From contig NZ_JAKGAQ010000002.1 of NCBI RefSeq assembly GCF_021532615.1, positions 844,501 through 908,500 on the forward strand: a stretch of 64,000 bases of DNA. The letters run 5' to 3'. Position numbers and translations under genes: made by a program. This document shows positions 6,999 through 16,258 of this stretch, one piece after another (within the stretch, counting starts at the first letter, position 1; the number at the start of each line of letters is the position of its first letter). The notes under the pieces were generated by a model that had not been told where the DNA came from, made no database searches, and saw nothing but the letters and a program-made list of their open reading frames with translations. The stretch is from Octadecabacter dasysiphoniae (GTDB lineage: Bacteria; Pseudomonadota; Alphaproteobacteria; Rhodobacterales; Rhodobacteraceae).

Positions 6999-8558
6999 AT
7001 GATTCCTTTTGAAACGCCCCAAGCCGCCCCATTGGGCGCGCAGTCCTTGCTGCCAAAAATCGCGCCGGAAACCTCCGAAGGGTTTGCACAGGCCTGGCAA
7101 GAGCACGGCCATAATACAGTGATAGAAGTCATTGTTGAGCCAGCGCCAGAAACGGATCCAGCCACACTGGTTCCTCAGGCGACCGATATGTCGGGGTCTT
7201 GGTCAAAAATATCGGGTGAAACCAATAGTATTGTGTCGGAAACGCCCCACGAAAAAGGCGGGATTCTTATCCAACCAAGCCGTCCTGAACCTACGCTCGA
7301 ACAGACAGAATTGAACTCAAATTCGTCAGTTGCACGGGCACAGTATCATAGTGCTGGCGCGGAATTGTCCCAAGTCTCCCCACACCCGCAGGATGGACGT
7401 CCGCCGATGATGCATCAATTGGAGCAGTCGGCAGATATGCGGTTCTTCAGTGGTGATACAGCGAACCCTGCACAAACTGTTAGCCCTACACCAACACATT
7501 CGGTGCACCAATCTGCCAACCCTACCGCCACGGAACTACCTTTGGCCGAGGTCAAAAAGTCGCCTGACGCGGTACCGATCCAGCCAGATAATCGGCTATC
7601 CGCCACCCCTGCAGAAGGGTCCCGTCATACATCGCAACTCCATGCTTTTCAGCACGCCACGTTAATCGATGCCCACCCAAAGCCGGATTCGGCATTGGTG
7701 GTCAATACGGTGGCGCAAGTTGATCCAAAGCAGGTTGAAACAGCGGCAAAGATCGCAGAGCCCGCTGCAAAGACGCTGGTTGCACACCCTCCTAGCGGCC
7801 CGACTGACGGGGAATGGGTACGGCCACCGGTATCGCAAAATCGCGTCACTGCCGCCGACGCCACCATGACGAAGCCAGAAGCACCTCTTCCAATTTCGGA
7901 CGCGGTGCGGCCACATGTCCTCCCGGGAATATCAGATCAAACAGTTCACCCGACGCGTGATAGGCAACCATCTATGCCATACGTGATGCAAGGCCGCACC
8001 GCGCCGCCAGACACGCCGCAGCTGGCGCCCGACTTGCGCCAAACGTCGTTATTTACGTTAGATCCTCTCGTGAAGGATGGCTCTACAGATGATCCGGAAT
8101 TGATGGTGCACAGCACATTGAATGCAGCGTCCGTTGGGCGCGGTGCCGTGGCGCATTCCATGCAATCCCATATGCCCCAAATTGCGCAACAGGTTGCAAC
8201 GGCCACCATTCAGGCAAAGGCAGGCGTGACCGAAATTGCCCTCAACCCGGAGGAGCTGGGCCGCGTCCGCATGGCGCTCACGACAACCGAAGGCGGGGTG
8301 TCCGTGTCTATCACCACAGAGCGACCCGAAACGGCCGAACTGATGCGGCGCAACATAGAAATGTTGGCGCGGGAATTCCGGGATCTCGGATATGAATCCG
8401 TATCATTCACGTTTGATGATCCGTCCGAAAAATCGGGGGATCAGCCTCAGGAATCCGCGCAACACACAGCAACCGTGGACGATCCGTCACCTGACGCGCC
8501 GTCTCCTGCATCCCTCACAACCGTTGCACTTCGCAACGGCCTTGACCTCAAACTCTGA
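6999..8558 (+). CDS. fliK: Flagellar hook-length control protein FliK
   Basis: A 519-residue protein. The first ~390 residues are low-complexity, rich in Pro, Thr, Ser, Gln and Ala, as expected for the ruler part of FliK. The conserved hook-length domain lies around residues 405-475, with LNPEELGRVRMALTTTEGGV and RRNIEMLAREFRDLGYESVS. FliK is secreted during hook growth, measures length and triggers the export switch to filament substrates through FlhB. The ATG has GGAGAAG upstream. flgD follows after 14 bases, a natural partner since both act in hook assembly. Confidence 0.93.
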   Translation: MIPFETPQAAPLGAQSLLPKIAPETSEGFAQAWQEHGHNTVIEVIVEPAPETDPATLVPQATDMSGSWSKISGETNSIVSETPHEKGGILIQPSRPEPTLEQTELNSNSSVARAQYHSAGAELSQVSPHPQDGRPPMMHQLEQSADMRFFSGDTANPAQTVSPTPTHSVHQSANPTATELPLAEVKKSPDAVPIQPDNRLSATPAEGSRHTSQLHAFQHATLIDAHPKPDSALVVNTVAQVDPKQVETAAKIAEPAAKTLVAHPPSGPTDGEWVRPPVSQNRVTAADATMTKPEAPLPISDAVRPHVLPGISDQTVHPTRDRQPSMPYVMQGRTAPPDTPQLAPDLRQTSLFTLDPLVKDGSTDDPELMVHSTLNAASVGRGAVAHSMQSHMPQIAQQVATATIQAKAGVTEIALNPEELGRVRMALTTTEGGVSVSITTERPETAELMRRNIEMLAREFRDLGYESVSFTFDDPSEKSGDQPQESAQHTATVDDPSPDAPSPASLTTVALRNGLDLKL

Positions 8559-8572
8559 CGGAGCCCTCCTAA

Positions 8573-9229
8573 ATGGATATCGCAGCAACATCCTTGACCA
8601 ATTCGACGGTCACACCCCAAACCGAAACGTCCGAAGCAGTCATTTCATCTGATTTTGACACCTTTCTTAAAATGTTGACGGTGCAGATGGAAAACCAAGA
8701 CCCGCTTAACCCAACGGATTCGTCGGAATATGCACAGCAACTGGCGACCTTTTCGGGGGTTGAACAGCAGGTTCTCACCAATGATTTGTTGAACGCGTTA
8801 ATGGTTCAAATGAACACGACTGGCATGGCGCAGATGGCGGACTGGGTCGGTAAAGAAGCCCGCGCAACGGCCCCCGCATATTTTGACGGCAGCCCTGTGA
8901 CCCTAGCACCCAACCCTGCGTCCGTCGCCGATAAGGTCGAATTGGTGGTGTTCAATGCGGCAGGCGATGAAGTGCAGCGCATGGAAATTCCGAAATCATC
9001 CGACCCGATCGAATGGGCCGGAACGGACATAAACGGAACACCGTTTCCGTCTGGAATCTATCAATTCCAGGTAGAGAGCTCCTCTAACGGAGAGGTGGTC
9101 TTGTCCGAAATGTCTGACGTCTACGCAAAAGTCCAAGAAGTGCGCAGCGAAAATGGCGAATCCATTCTGATCCTCGAAGGCGGAATCGCAGTCGTAGCCT
9201 CATCCGTCAGCGCACTCCGAGAAGCGTGA
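8573..9229 (+). CDS. flgD: Flagellar hook assembly scaffold FlgD
   Basis: A 218-residue hook-cap protein. The N-terminal signature FDTFLKMLTVQMENQDPLNP followed by SSEYAQQLATFSGVEQQV is diagnostic for FlgD. A FlgD Ig-like region follows (about 100-190), with DINGTPFPSGIYQFQVESS near residues 150-168. FlgD sits at the tip of the growing hook and allows FlgE polymerisation. It lies directly after fliK and converges on ubiB with one base between the stop codons, marking the right edge of the flagellar cluster. Confidence 0.95.
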   Translation: MDIAATSLTNSTVTPQTETSEAVISSDFDTFLKMLTVQMENQDPLNPTDSSEYAQQLATFSGVEQQVLTNDLLNALMVQMNTTGMAQMADWVGKEARATAPAYFDGSPVTLAPNPASVADKVELVVFNAAGDEVQRMEIPKSSDPIEWAGTDINGTPFPSGIYQFQVESSSNGEVVLSEMSDVYAKVQEVRSENGESILILEGGIAVVASSVSALREA

Positions 9230-9230
9230 T

Positions 9231-10763
9231 TCACCCAAACAAAGCGACTGCGATCGCAACAGCAGAAGCACCAAGTGCACCCAACGACATCCACCCCAGC
9301 GCTGGCAGATAACTGCGGCGCGGTGGCGGAGTTTGATCTTCGCCCAACTTAATCAACGCCGCCTCGGCCAGTGCAGGCAAACGTGGCCCGAACCTCGCCA
9401 AGACACGCGCAGTTTTGGCAAGGTCTTGCAACGCCGCTTTCGGGCCGATGCTCTCTTTGATGTAATCTTCGACGACGGGCTTGGCCGCATCCCAAATGTT
9501 CATGCGGTGATCAAACGTGCGCGCAACGCCTTCGACGACAACCATCGTGCGTTGCAACAAGATCAGTTCGGTGCGTGTTTCCATCCCGAACCTCTCGGTC
9601 ACTTCGAACAGATAGGACAACAGCCGCGCCATTGAAATCTGTTCGGCGTTCATCCCGAAAATCGGCTCACCGACGGCGCGCAGCGCACGGGCAAATTCAT
9701 CAACATCGCGGTTGGCCGGCACGTACCCGGCCTCAAAATGGACCTCGGCGACACGTTTGTAGTCACGCCGGATAAACCCAAACAGGATTTCAGCGTAAAC
9801 GCGCCGCGTGTATTCATCGATGTGGCCCATTATGCCAAAATCATAGGCAATGATGTCACCGTTCGGCGCAATCTTTAGGTTGCCGTGGTGCATGTCTGCA
9901 TGAAAATATCCGTCGCGCAGTGCGTGGTTCAGGAAAAGCTGCAAGACCCGCCGCGACAGATCGGTCAAATCATGGCCCGCCGCAGCAATTGCTTCGACGT
10001 CCGCGGCATTGATACCCTCGGCCCAGTCCAGCGTCATGACGCGGCGCGCAGACAGGCCCCAACGCACTTTGGGCAACGCAAATCCTGCATCATCGACGGT
10101 GTTATCTGCAAATTCGGACGCTGATGCGCTTTCAAGGCGTAAATCCAGTTCGCTCAGTACCACGCCTTCAAAATGTTCGATCACATCCATCGGGCGCAAT
10201 CGCCGCGCAGAGGGGGAGAACGTGTTGAAAATTGACGCCGCCAGATAGAATGCGTCAATGTCCTTTTGGAACGCTTTTTCAATCCCCGGTCGCAGGACTT
10301 TGATGGCAACAAATTCACCATCCGACACAAGCCGCGCTTTGTGAACCTGCGCGATTGATGCCGCCGCGACGGGTTCGGAAAAATCAGCAAAGACGGTGTC
10401 GATGTCCACGCCCAATTCTTTCTCGACTTCGGCTTTGGCGACTTCGATCGGGAACGGGGGCAATTTATCTTGAAGCACGCGTAACTGCACCGCCAATTCG
10501 GTTCCCACGACGTCCGGACGGGTCGATAAAACTTGGCCGAATTTGATATAGGCTGGGCCAAGGGCTTGCAAAGCCCGCGTCACGGGCGGCAATTTAACGT
10601 CGCCCTTTAGCCCAAGCCATTGAAACGGCCAAACCAGCCCTCGCACTGCGCCGCGCATCAGGGCTGGCGCTTCGACGGCATCAAGAATGATCTTCATCGC
10701 GCCTGTGCGTTCCAGCGTCGCGCCGGTTCGGATTAACCGCCATATGTTGTGTGGGCCGCGCAA
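9231..10763 (-). CDS. ubiB: Ubiquinone biosynthesis accessory kinase-like protein UbiB
   Basis: A 510-residue ABC1/ADCK-type protein. The diagnostic PAYIKFGQVLSTRPD motif follows the N-terminal helix, then a protein-kinase-like fold with FVAIKVLRPGI (the ATP-side lysine) and YFHADMHHGNLKI plus AYDFGIMG (catalytic and metal loops). A C-terminal membrane anchor lies at about residues 490-510. UbiB is needed for coenzyme Q synthesis and probably helps extract lipid intermediates from the membrane. The chosen start is TTG at 10763 (LRGPHNIWRLIRTG, the usual N-terminus), which falls directly after the ubiE stop. An earlier start would run into ubiE. Confidence 0.92.
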   Translation of the reverse strand: MRGPHNIWRLIRTGATLERTGAMKIILDAVEAPALMRGAVRGLVWPFQWLGLKGDVKLPPVTRALQALGPAYIKFGQVLSTRPDVVGTELAVQLRVLQDKLPPFPIEVAKAEVEKELGVDIDTVFADFSEPVAAASIAQVHKARLVSDGEFVAIKVLRPGIEKAFQKDIDAFYLAASIFNTFSPSARRLRPMDVIEHFEGVVLSELDLRLESASASEFADNTVDDAGFALPKVRWGLSARRVMTLDWAEGINAADVEAIAAAGHDLTDLSRRVLQLFLNHALRDGYFHADMHHGNLKIAPNGDIIAYDFGIMGHIDEYTRRVYAEILFGFIRRDYKRVAEVHFEAGYVPANRDVDEFARALRAVGEPIFGMNAEQISMARLLSYLFEVTERFGMETRTELILLQRTMVVVEGVARTFDHRMNIWDAAKPVVEDYIKESIGPKAALQDLAKTARVLARFGPRLPALAEAALIKLGEDQTPPPRRSYLPALGWMSLGALGASAVAIAVALFG

Positions 10764-10764
10764 G

Positions 10765-11511
10765 TTACAGTTTCCAACCCGAATGCAGGCAGGCAATGCC
10801 AAGACTTAGATTGCGGTATTTCGCATTGTCGAACCCGGCCTTCTTCACCATCTCAAGAAAGGTGTCCTGGTCTGGAAATTTCCGGATCGATTCCACCAAA
10901 TATTGATAGCTGTCACGATCCCCTGTGATCACTTTACCCATGACAGGAATCGCGTTGAACGAATAAATGTCATACAGTTTTTGAAGCATATCGTTAGGGA
11001 TATGGCTGAATTCCAACACCATCAAACGCCCGCCAGGTTTTAAAACGCGGTAGGCTTCGTTCAGAGCCTCTTGCGGGCGGGTGACGTTTCGAATGCCAAA
11101 GCTGATCGTGTAAACATCGAACGTGTTGTCCTCAAACGGCAGTGCCATCGCATCCCCGACAATCCAGTCCAGCGCATTTTCCAAACGCGCCGCTTCCGCC
11201 CGTTTGCGCCCTTCGATCAGCATCGGTTCGGTCAAATCAAGAACCGTTGCATGCCCTGATCCGGCCCGTTTCAAGAAACGGAACGAAACATCGCCGGTCC
11301 CGCCAGCCACATCCAAAAGACGTTGGCCCGGGCGCGGAGCGAGCCAATCCATCATCGCGTCTTTCCAGATACGGTGGATTCCAAGGCTCATCGCGTCGTT
11401 CATGACGTCATATTTGCTGGCAACGCTGGAAAACACACCGCGCACAAGGCCCGCTTTGTCACCCTCCGGCACCGTTTCAAATCCGAAATGAGTCGTTTGA
11501 TTGTCAGTCAT
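10765..11511 (-). CDS. ubiE: Demethylmenaquinone/2-octaprenyl-6-methoxy-1,4-benzoquinol C-methyltransferase UbiE
   Basis: A 248-residue class I SAM-dependent methyltransferase that C-methylates the benzoquinol ring in ubiquinone synthesis. Motif I is [17 protein letters not shown] (about residues 65-81). The family-typical [18 protein letters not shown] precedes it and [20 protein letters not shown] follows. The ATG at 11511 ([20 protein letters not shown]) is the standard UbiE start; the frame stays open upstream but overlaps the next divergent gene. ubiB follows immediately. Confidence 0.96.
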   Translation of the reverse strand: MTDNQTTHFGFETVPEGDKAGLVRGVFSSVASKYDVMNDAMSLGIHRIWKDAMMDWLAPRPGQRLLDVAGGTGDVSFRFLKRAGSGHATVLDLTEPMLIEGRKRAEAARLENALDWIVGDAMALPFEDNTFDVYTISFGIRNVTRPQEALNEAYRVLKPGGRLMVLEFSHIPNDMLQKLYDIYSFNAIPVMGKVITGDRDSYQYLVESIRKFPDQDTFLEMVKKAGFDNAKYRNLSLGIACLHSGWKL

Positions 11512-11602
11512 GTCCAGCACCTTGCACAGTCTAATTCGCAGATATAGCGTCCCACCTTCAGATACAAACGGCCAAATCAGCGCGGGGGTACATGTCGTAG
11601 CA

Positions 11603-12247
11603 ATGGGTGATTTTTTCTCCGACAAATGGGACGGGTTGATGGGTTTTTTTGCAATCGTCGCAGACAACCCCGCCTTTTTCGCAATCATGTTCATCATTGG
11701 CCTGCCACTGATCTGGTGGAAATGGCGCACGATTGGCAAGTCCACGCAGCATGCCATTGAAAGCCAAACCCACGGATTGCGCACCAGCGCAGACAGCAAA
11801 CAGGTGGTCCATGAAACGGGCATCGGCACGCGTGATGTGCTTGTTATGCGCCCGCCTCCAACGCCAAAGGGGCTTTACTTTGCGTTGCTTTTCTTCGGGG
11901 GCGGTGCGGTGTTTTACTGGCTCGTGGTGTTGCAAACGGATGTTGTCACCTCCGAAGACTGGTGGGTCTTTGCGGGCATGACGGTCTTCACCTTGTGTTC
12001 AATTGCCGTGATCGCAGCGAACATGACGCGCATTATCGTCAGTGATCAAACTATCGAAAAACGGCGGCTGCTGCGCAAACGGCAGATGGTGACCGTGGCC
12101 GATATTGTCGCCATTGATCCGCTGGCAAAAGAAATCAGTCGCGGTGCAAAGCTGCGAACAACGAACGGTCAAGTCATGAAAATCGGCGCAAATTTCAGCG
12201 GCTACAAAGACCTCATCCTGCGGCTGAAAGGTGTGAAACGTGCCTGA
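11603..12247 (+). CDS. Membrane protein with possible PH-like domain, coupled to mutM
   Basis: A 214-residue protein of unknown function. A hydrophobic segment near residues 17-36 is followed by a soluble linker, then two hydrophobic segments around 93-140 ([19 protein letters not shown] and [19 protein letters not shown]). The C-terminal ~70 residues ([20 protein letters not shown] onward) have the strand pattern of bacterial PH-like domains. The chosen ATG ([16 protein letters not shown]) avoids overlap with the divergent ubiE start; the frame is open 34 codons further upstream. Its end overlaps the mutM GTG start by eight bases, so translation is probably coupled. The PH-like call is a pattern impression only. 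Confidence 0.6.
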   Translation: MGDFFSDKWDGLMGFFAIVADNPAFFAIMFIIGLPLIWWKWRTIGKSTQHAIESQTHGLRTSADSKQVVHETGIGTRDVLVMRPPPTPKGLYFALLFFGGGAVFYWLVVLQTDVVTSEDWWVFAGMTVFTLCSIAVIAANMTRIIVSDQTIEKRRLLRKRQMVTVADIVAIDPLAKEISRGAKLRTTNGQVMKIGANFSGYKDLILRLKGVKRA

Positions 12248-13091
12248 ACTTCCCGAGGTTGAAACCGTCCGCGCAGGCCTGATCCCGTCGATGCAAGGGC
12301 AGGTGATTGAACGCGCTGACGTGAACCGCCCTGATCTGCGCTGGCCATTCCCTGACAACATGTCGGACCGTTTGACAGGGGCGACGGTCACGGCGTTGCG
12401 CCGTCGTTCGAAATACATCCTCGCGGATCTTTCCACGGGTGAAACGCTGATCATTCATCTGGGGATGTCGGGCCGCATGACGGTGTCGGGTGACCCGCTC
12501 GGCCAGTTTCATCATGACCACCCTGCACCCGCCAAACATGATCACGTTGTGTTTCACATGGCGAATGGGTCGCGGGTCACATTCAATGACGCACGGCGGT
12601 TTGGTGCGATGGATTTGGCCAAGACCGATGCGATCGAAGATCACTGGCTGATCAAACCCATCGGCCCCGAACCCTTGGGAAATGCGTTTAACGAAGAATA
12701 CCTGATCGCTGCACTTTCGGGGAAAAACACACCGATCAAGACCGCGCTGTTGGATCAGCGCATCATCGCGGGCCTTGGCAATATTTACGTCTGCGAAGTC
12801 CTGCACCGCGCCCATATTAACCCCAAACGCAAGGCGGGGCAGTTGTCCAAACCGCGCGTGGCCACCATGGTGCCGATCATCCGCGATGTCCTCTCCGAAG
12901 CGATTGCAGCGGGTGGATCATCGCTCAAGGATTACCGACAAGCAGATGGTGAGCTCGGGTATTTCCAACACGGTTTTCAGGCTTACGACCAAGAAAACCA
13001 ACCTTGCAAGACCCCGGATTGCGGCGGGGCAATCGCGCGGATCGTTCAATCTGGCCGTTCCACATTCTATTGCCCCAAATGCCAAAGATAG
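12240..13091 (+). CDS. mutM: Formamidopyrimidine-DNA glycosylase (Fpg)
   Basis: A 283-residue bifunctional DNA glycosylase/AP lyase that removes 8-oxoguanine. After the initiator, the N-terminus is [13 protein letters not shown], where Pro2 is the catalytic nucleophile and Glu3 the general acid. The middle has [18 protein letters not shown] (H2TH region). The C-terminal zinc finger has four cysteines in CKTPDCGG...FYCPKC. The start is GTG at 12240, overlapping the preceding membrane protein gene; the processed PELPEVE N-terminus fixes it. Confidence 0.97.
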   Translation: MPELPEVETVRAGLIPSMQGQVIERADVNRPDLRWPFPDNMSDRLTGATVTALRRRSKYILADLSTGETLIIHLGMSGRMTVSGDPLGQFHHDHPAPAKHDHVVFHMANGSRVTFNDARRFGAMDLAKTDAIEDHWLIKPIGPEPLGNAFNEEYLIAALSGKNTPIKTALLDQRIIAGLGNIYVCEVLHRAHINPKRKAGQLSKPRVATMVPIIRDVLSEAIAAGGSSLKDYRQADGELGYFQHGFQAYDQENQPCKTPDCGGAIARIVQSGRSTFYCPKCQR

Positions 13092-13153
13092 CTTGCCCTT
13101 CAGCGAGGCTTTGGTAACCCTGACCCCTCACAGCAGCTGCGGGAGCATCCCAA

Positions 13154-13930
13154 ATGGCCTATGAAACGATCAATCTGGAAATTTCTGACGGGGTGGCGCT
13201 TATCACGCTGAACCGCCCTGATGCGCTTAACGCATTGAATTCTCAGTTGTTGGGGGAACTGGCTACGGCCGTCGAAGACGCGGACGCATCTGAAAAAGTG
13301 CGCTGCATCGTGATCACCGGGTCCGACAAAGCCTTTGCTGCGGGCGCGGACATCAAGGAAATGGCCGACAAATCCTTCGTCGATATGTACCGCAATAACT
13401 TTTTTTGGGCCGAAACGGACCGCTTTCTGAAAACGCGTAAGCCGATTATCGCCGCTGTTGCGGGCTATGCATTGGGCGGCGGGTGCGAACTGGCGATGAT
13501 GTGCGACTTTATCATTGCCGCAGACAGCGCAAAATTTGGCCAGCCTGAAATCAACCTTGGCGTCATTGCCGGTATCGGCGGCACCCAGCGCCTGACGCGG
13601 TTTGTTGGAAAGTCCAAATCGATGGAAATGCATCTGACGGGCCGCTTCATGGACGCACAAGAGGCCGAACGCTCTGGCCTCGTCAGCCGCGTCGTGCCCG
13701 CCAAAAAACTCAAAGACGAGGCGATGTCAGCGGCACACAAGATTGCTGAAAAATCCCTGTTGGCGACAATGGCTGTCAAAGACACCGTCAATCGTGCCTA
13801 CGAAACCACGATGGCCGAAGGCATCAATTACGAACGCCGCATGTTCCAATCGCTGTTCGCGACCGAAGATCAGACCGAAGGCATGGAATCCTATATCGAA
13901 AAACGCGAACCGCAGTTCCGCGACAAATAA
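13154..13930 (+). CDS. Enoyl-CoA hydratase (crotonase family)
   Basis: A 258-residue crotonase-fold protein. [15 protein letters not shown] (about residues 60-74) and [17 protein letters not shown] (about 105-121) form the oxyanion hole and carry the first catalytic Glu, and [20 protein letters not shown] carries the second. This fits a short-chain enoyl-CoA hydratase such as FadB1, PaaF or Crt types that hydrate trans-2-enoyl-CoA in beta-oxidation. The exact substrate cannot be told from sequence. It follows mutM after 62 bases and converges on the PLP enzyme with a one-base gap. Confidence 0.9.
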   Translation: MAYETINLEISDGVALITLNRPDALNALNSQLLGELATAVEDADASEKVRCIVITGSDKAFAAGADIKEMADKSFVDMYRNNFFWAETDRFLKTRKPIIAAVAGYALGGGCELAMMCDFIIAADSAKFGQPEINLGVIAGIGGTQRLTRFVGKSKSMEMHLTGRFMDAQEAERSGLVSRVVPAKKLKDEAMSAAHKIAEKSLLATMAVKDTVNRAYETTMAEGINYERRMFQSLFATEDQTEGMESYIEKREPQFRDK

Positions 13931-13931
13931 T

Positions 13932-15242
13932 TTACGTCACATAATGCAACGTCTGAAACGTCTCGCGCCACGCGCGGGTGCGCGGTGCCATGGCGGACGG
14001 ATCATTGCTCGATAAGGCTTCGGCGATCAGATCACACAAGCGGTCAGCGTCGTTCACGTCCAGCCCCCATCGCACCAGTTCCGGAGTGCCGATCCGCAGT
14101 CCATTCATATCGCCCGCTACGTCCTTAATCGGGAGGCCGATTCCGCAGGCCAAAAATCCGGCTTTGCGCAGATGTTTGGATGCGGCCTGCCCGCCACCAT
14201 ACCCCGCCGCACGGATCGCAAATTGATGGGATGACGTCATGCCCTGCGCAGTTTCAAACACAGGAACGCCACGGGCTTTCAACCCCGCAGCCAATGCTTG
14301 CGCGACTTCGACCATCTTGGCGCCGTAAGCCCGCCCATGGTCGCGCCAATCCAGCATTGTAACGGCCAGCGCCGCGGATTTTGCAGCATCAAAGTTCGCC
14401 GTCATGCCGGGAAATGCGATGACGTCAAAGGCTTCGGCCATTTCGGCATCGTTCGTCACAATCAAACCACCCGCCGGACCGCCAAGGGACTTATAGGTCG
14501 ACATCGTCATAAAATGCGCCCCTTCGGCCAGCGGATCGCGCCACGCCTTTCCGGCAATAATTCCGCATTGATGGGCCGCATCAAACATCACCTTCGCGCC
14601 CACGGCATCCGCCACGGCACGAATTTCCGCCACGGGGTGTTCGTAAAGGTTCAGGCTTGCGCCAACCGTGATCAGCTTGGGTTTTTCCGCTTTTGCCAGT
14701 GTCAGAAGGGCATCAGCATCAATTGTGTACCCATCCGCCAACACCGGCGCGGCGATGATCCGCAGCCCGTACAACCCCGCACAGCCCGCCATATGATGCG
14801 TGACATGTCCGCCAACAGACGCAGGCGGCGCGATGATCGTATCGCCAGGTTTGCAGGTCGCCATGAACCCGTAAAGGTTGGCGATAGCGCCGGACGGCAC
14901 CCGGATTTCTGCAAAATCTGCGTCAAACACTTCGGCACATAAGGCGGCACAGATAACCTCGATTTCTTCAATCGCTTCCAGCCCCATTTCGTATTTGTCG
15001 CCCGGATACCCCAGCGACGGACGTGACCCGATACCAGATGCCAACATCGCCTCGGCGCGCGGATTCATCACATTGGTTGCCGGATTAAGATTAAAACACG
15101 CGCTTTCATGGATATCGCGATTTTCCACCACAAGCGCATCAAGACGCGCGCGTACATTGCCAGACGATCCGACGTGCGATGCGATGCTGTGCACCCGCGC
15201 TTCGCAGTTTTCCGGCACCCAGCCGCGTGTCTTCAATGTCAT
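13932..15242 (-). CDS. Serine hydroxymethyltransferase-family PLP enzyme, divergent from GlyA
   Basis: A 436-residue fold-type I PLP enzyme. The ASGIGSRPSLGYPGDKYEMG region corresponds to the SHMT ASGS...YAEGYPGKRYYGG block. DAAHQCGIIAG (221-231) holds the PLP Asp and ring-stacking His, and MSTYKSLGGPAGG (247-259) has the candidate Schiff-base Lys251. In housekeeping GlyA these read D-x-AHIAGLVA and TTTTHKTLRGPRGG, so this is a paralogue. Candidate activities include alpha-methylserine hydroxymethyltransferase or a hydroxy-amino-acid aldolase; none can be fixed. The ATG at 15242 has GGAGGACAAGCG before it, which decides the start over an ORF extension. It is divergent from rpsT. Confidence 0.75.
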   Translation of the reverse strand: MTLKTRGWVPENCEARVHSIASHVGSSGNVRARLDALVVENRDIHESACFNLNPATNVMNPRAEAMLASGIGSRPSLGYPGDKYEMGLEAIEEIEVICAALCAEVFDADFAEIRVPSGAIANLYGFMATCKPGDTIIAPPASVGGHVTHHMAGCAGLYGLRIIAAPVLADGYTIDADALLTLAKAEKPKLITVGASLNLYEHPVAEIRAVADAVGAKVMFDAAHQCGIIAGKAWRDPLAEGAHFMTMSTYKSLGGPAGGLIVTNDAEMAEAFDVIAFPGMTANFDAAKSAALAVTMLDWRDHGRAYGAKMVEVAQALAAGLKARGVPVFETAQGMTSSHQFAIRAAGYGGGQAASKHLRKAGFLACGIGLPIKDVAGDMNGLRIGTPELVRWGLDVNDADRLCDLIAEALSSNDPSAMAPRTRAWRETFQTLHYVT

Positions 15243-15300
15243 CGCTTGTCCTCCGTTTGGGCCACCCTGCCGTGCGATGTGGGGCAATGCAAAAGGATGT

Positions 15301-15329
15301 TTGCAATATGGGGCACCTGCGCCTATACG
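15301..15329 (+). promoter_or_regulatory. Possible sigma-70 promoter of rpsT
   Basis: TTGCAA (15301-15306) and TATACG (15324-15329) are separated by 17 bases, about 115 bases before the rpsT start. Each hexamer matches the housekeeping consensus at four of six positions. This is a weak, positional assignment; no other better pair was seen in the divergent region. Confidence 0.3.
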
Positions 15330-15443
15330 CAGCGCTGAAATGCGCGTGATGCCCGCTTAGGCTCGAATCGAATCCGGTCCAGTGAACCCGGTGGGAACGT
15401 GCGTTAATGAATTTGAACAAACGAACCCGAAAGAGACTGACAC

Positions 15444-15707
15444 ATGGCCAATTCACCACAAGCTAAAAAACGCGCCCGCCAGAACGAAGCCCGTTTTCAG
15501 GTAAACAAAGCGCGTCGTTCGCGCATCCGCACATTCCTGCGTAAAGCCGAAGAAGCAATCGCATCCGGCGACAAAGACGCAGCCAAGGCAGCTGTTCAGG
15601 CATTGCAGCCAGAATTGATGCGCGGCGTAACAAAGGGCGTTTTCCACAAGAACACAGCGGCACGCAAAATGTCCCGCTTGGTGTCTCGCGTCAAAGCGAT
15701 CGCTTAA
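15444..15707 (+). CDS. rpsT: 30S ribosomal protein S20
   Basis: An 87-residue, highly basic helical protein starting [20 protein letters not shown], with the S20 features [19 protein letters not shown] and [21 protein letters not shown]20 binds 16S rRNA helices 9 and 44 early in small-subunit assembly. It is monocistronic: preceded by a 200-bp divergent region and followed by an intrinsic terminator at 15746-15769. rpsT next to dnaA is a common alphaproteobacterial arrangement. Confidence 0.98.
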   Translation: MANSPQAKKRARQNEARFQVNKARRSRIRTFLRKAEEAIASGDKDAAKAAVQALQPELMRGVTKGVFHKNTAARKMSRLVSRVKAIA

Positions 15708-16258
15708 ATTTTCGGCACCCGCCGATTCTTTTGAAATGTTAACAGAAGGCGATCCATCGGGGTCGCCTTTTGCTTTTACGGTCTCATTTTTGCCACCGCC
15801 CCTGACGACTTTCCCTTGAGATTCAAAGGCGCGCGAGATTCGTTTTGAATCCATCCCTGTCAAGGCCATCAACGCTGTTGAAATCGACTCCCACCAAGGT
15901 CTAGTTTTGCCAAGCGATTCATTTCGTTCCTGGGGGAACGTGGTACATCAAAGCGGCGCAAACGGTAAGTTTTCCTAGGGAAACTGACACGAGGATTTGC
16001 CAAACCGCTGCTTTGACCAATGACATACACGCATGGTGTGGGAGCCATTCGTGATGACAAACGGACCACGCAAACTGCGGTGCCAAATGCTCCATAAGGT
16101 GGGACACCTATGGAACAGAGGGTTCAACGCAACAGATCAAAACGGTCCTGCCGCGCAGCATTTGCGGCATGGGAAAGGTTTTGACTGTCAGGACGAGGCG
16201 GAGCGCACTTTAAGGGTGGGGCAGCCACCTAGGGCATTGAACGGGATGGACAAGACGC
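15708..16258. other. 550-bp non-coding region upstream of dnaA
   Basis: After the rpsT terminator no plausible gene is seen in either strand. There are three inverted repeats: CGTTCC/GGAACG at 15925-15940; an 18-bp near-palindrome centred on CCTAGG at 15968-15985 (two mismatched positions); and a bulged repeat CCATAAGGTG with CACCTATGG at 16092-16113. I looked for DnaA boxes (TTATCCACA and close variants on both strands) and found none that match well, so an origin of replication cannot be claimed here. The region may hold the dnaA promoter and a long leader. Confidence 0.5.
15746..15775 (+). terminator. Intrinsic terminator of rpsT
   Basis: The stem AAGGCGA (15746-15752) pairs with TCGCCTT (15763-15769) around a 10-base loop and runs into TTTTGCTTTT. 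It lies 39 bases after the rpsT stop, which fits a rho-independent terminator separating rpsT from dnaA. Confidence 0.8.

Noticed and set aside
15708..16258. Origin of replication.
   Set aside because: No convincing DnaA boxes or DUE could be identified; only position next to dnaA supports it.
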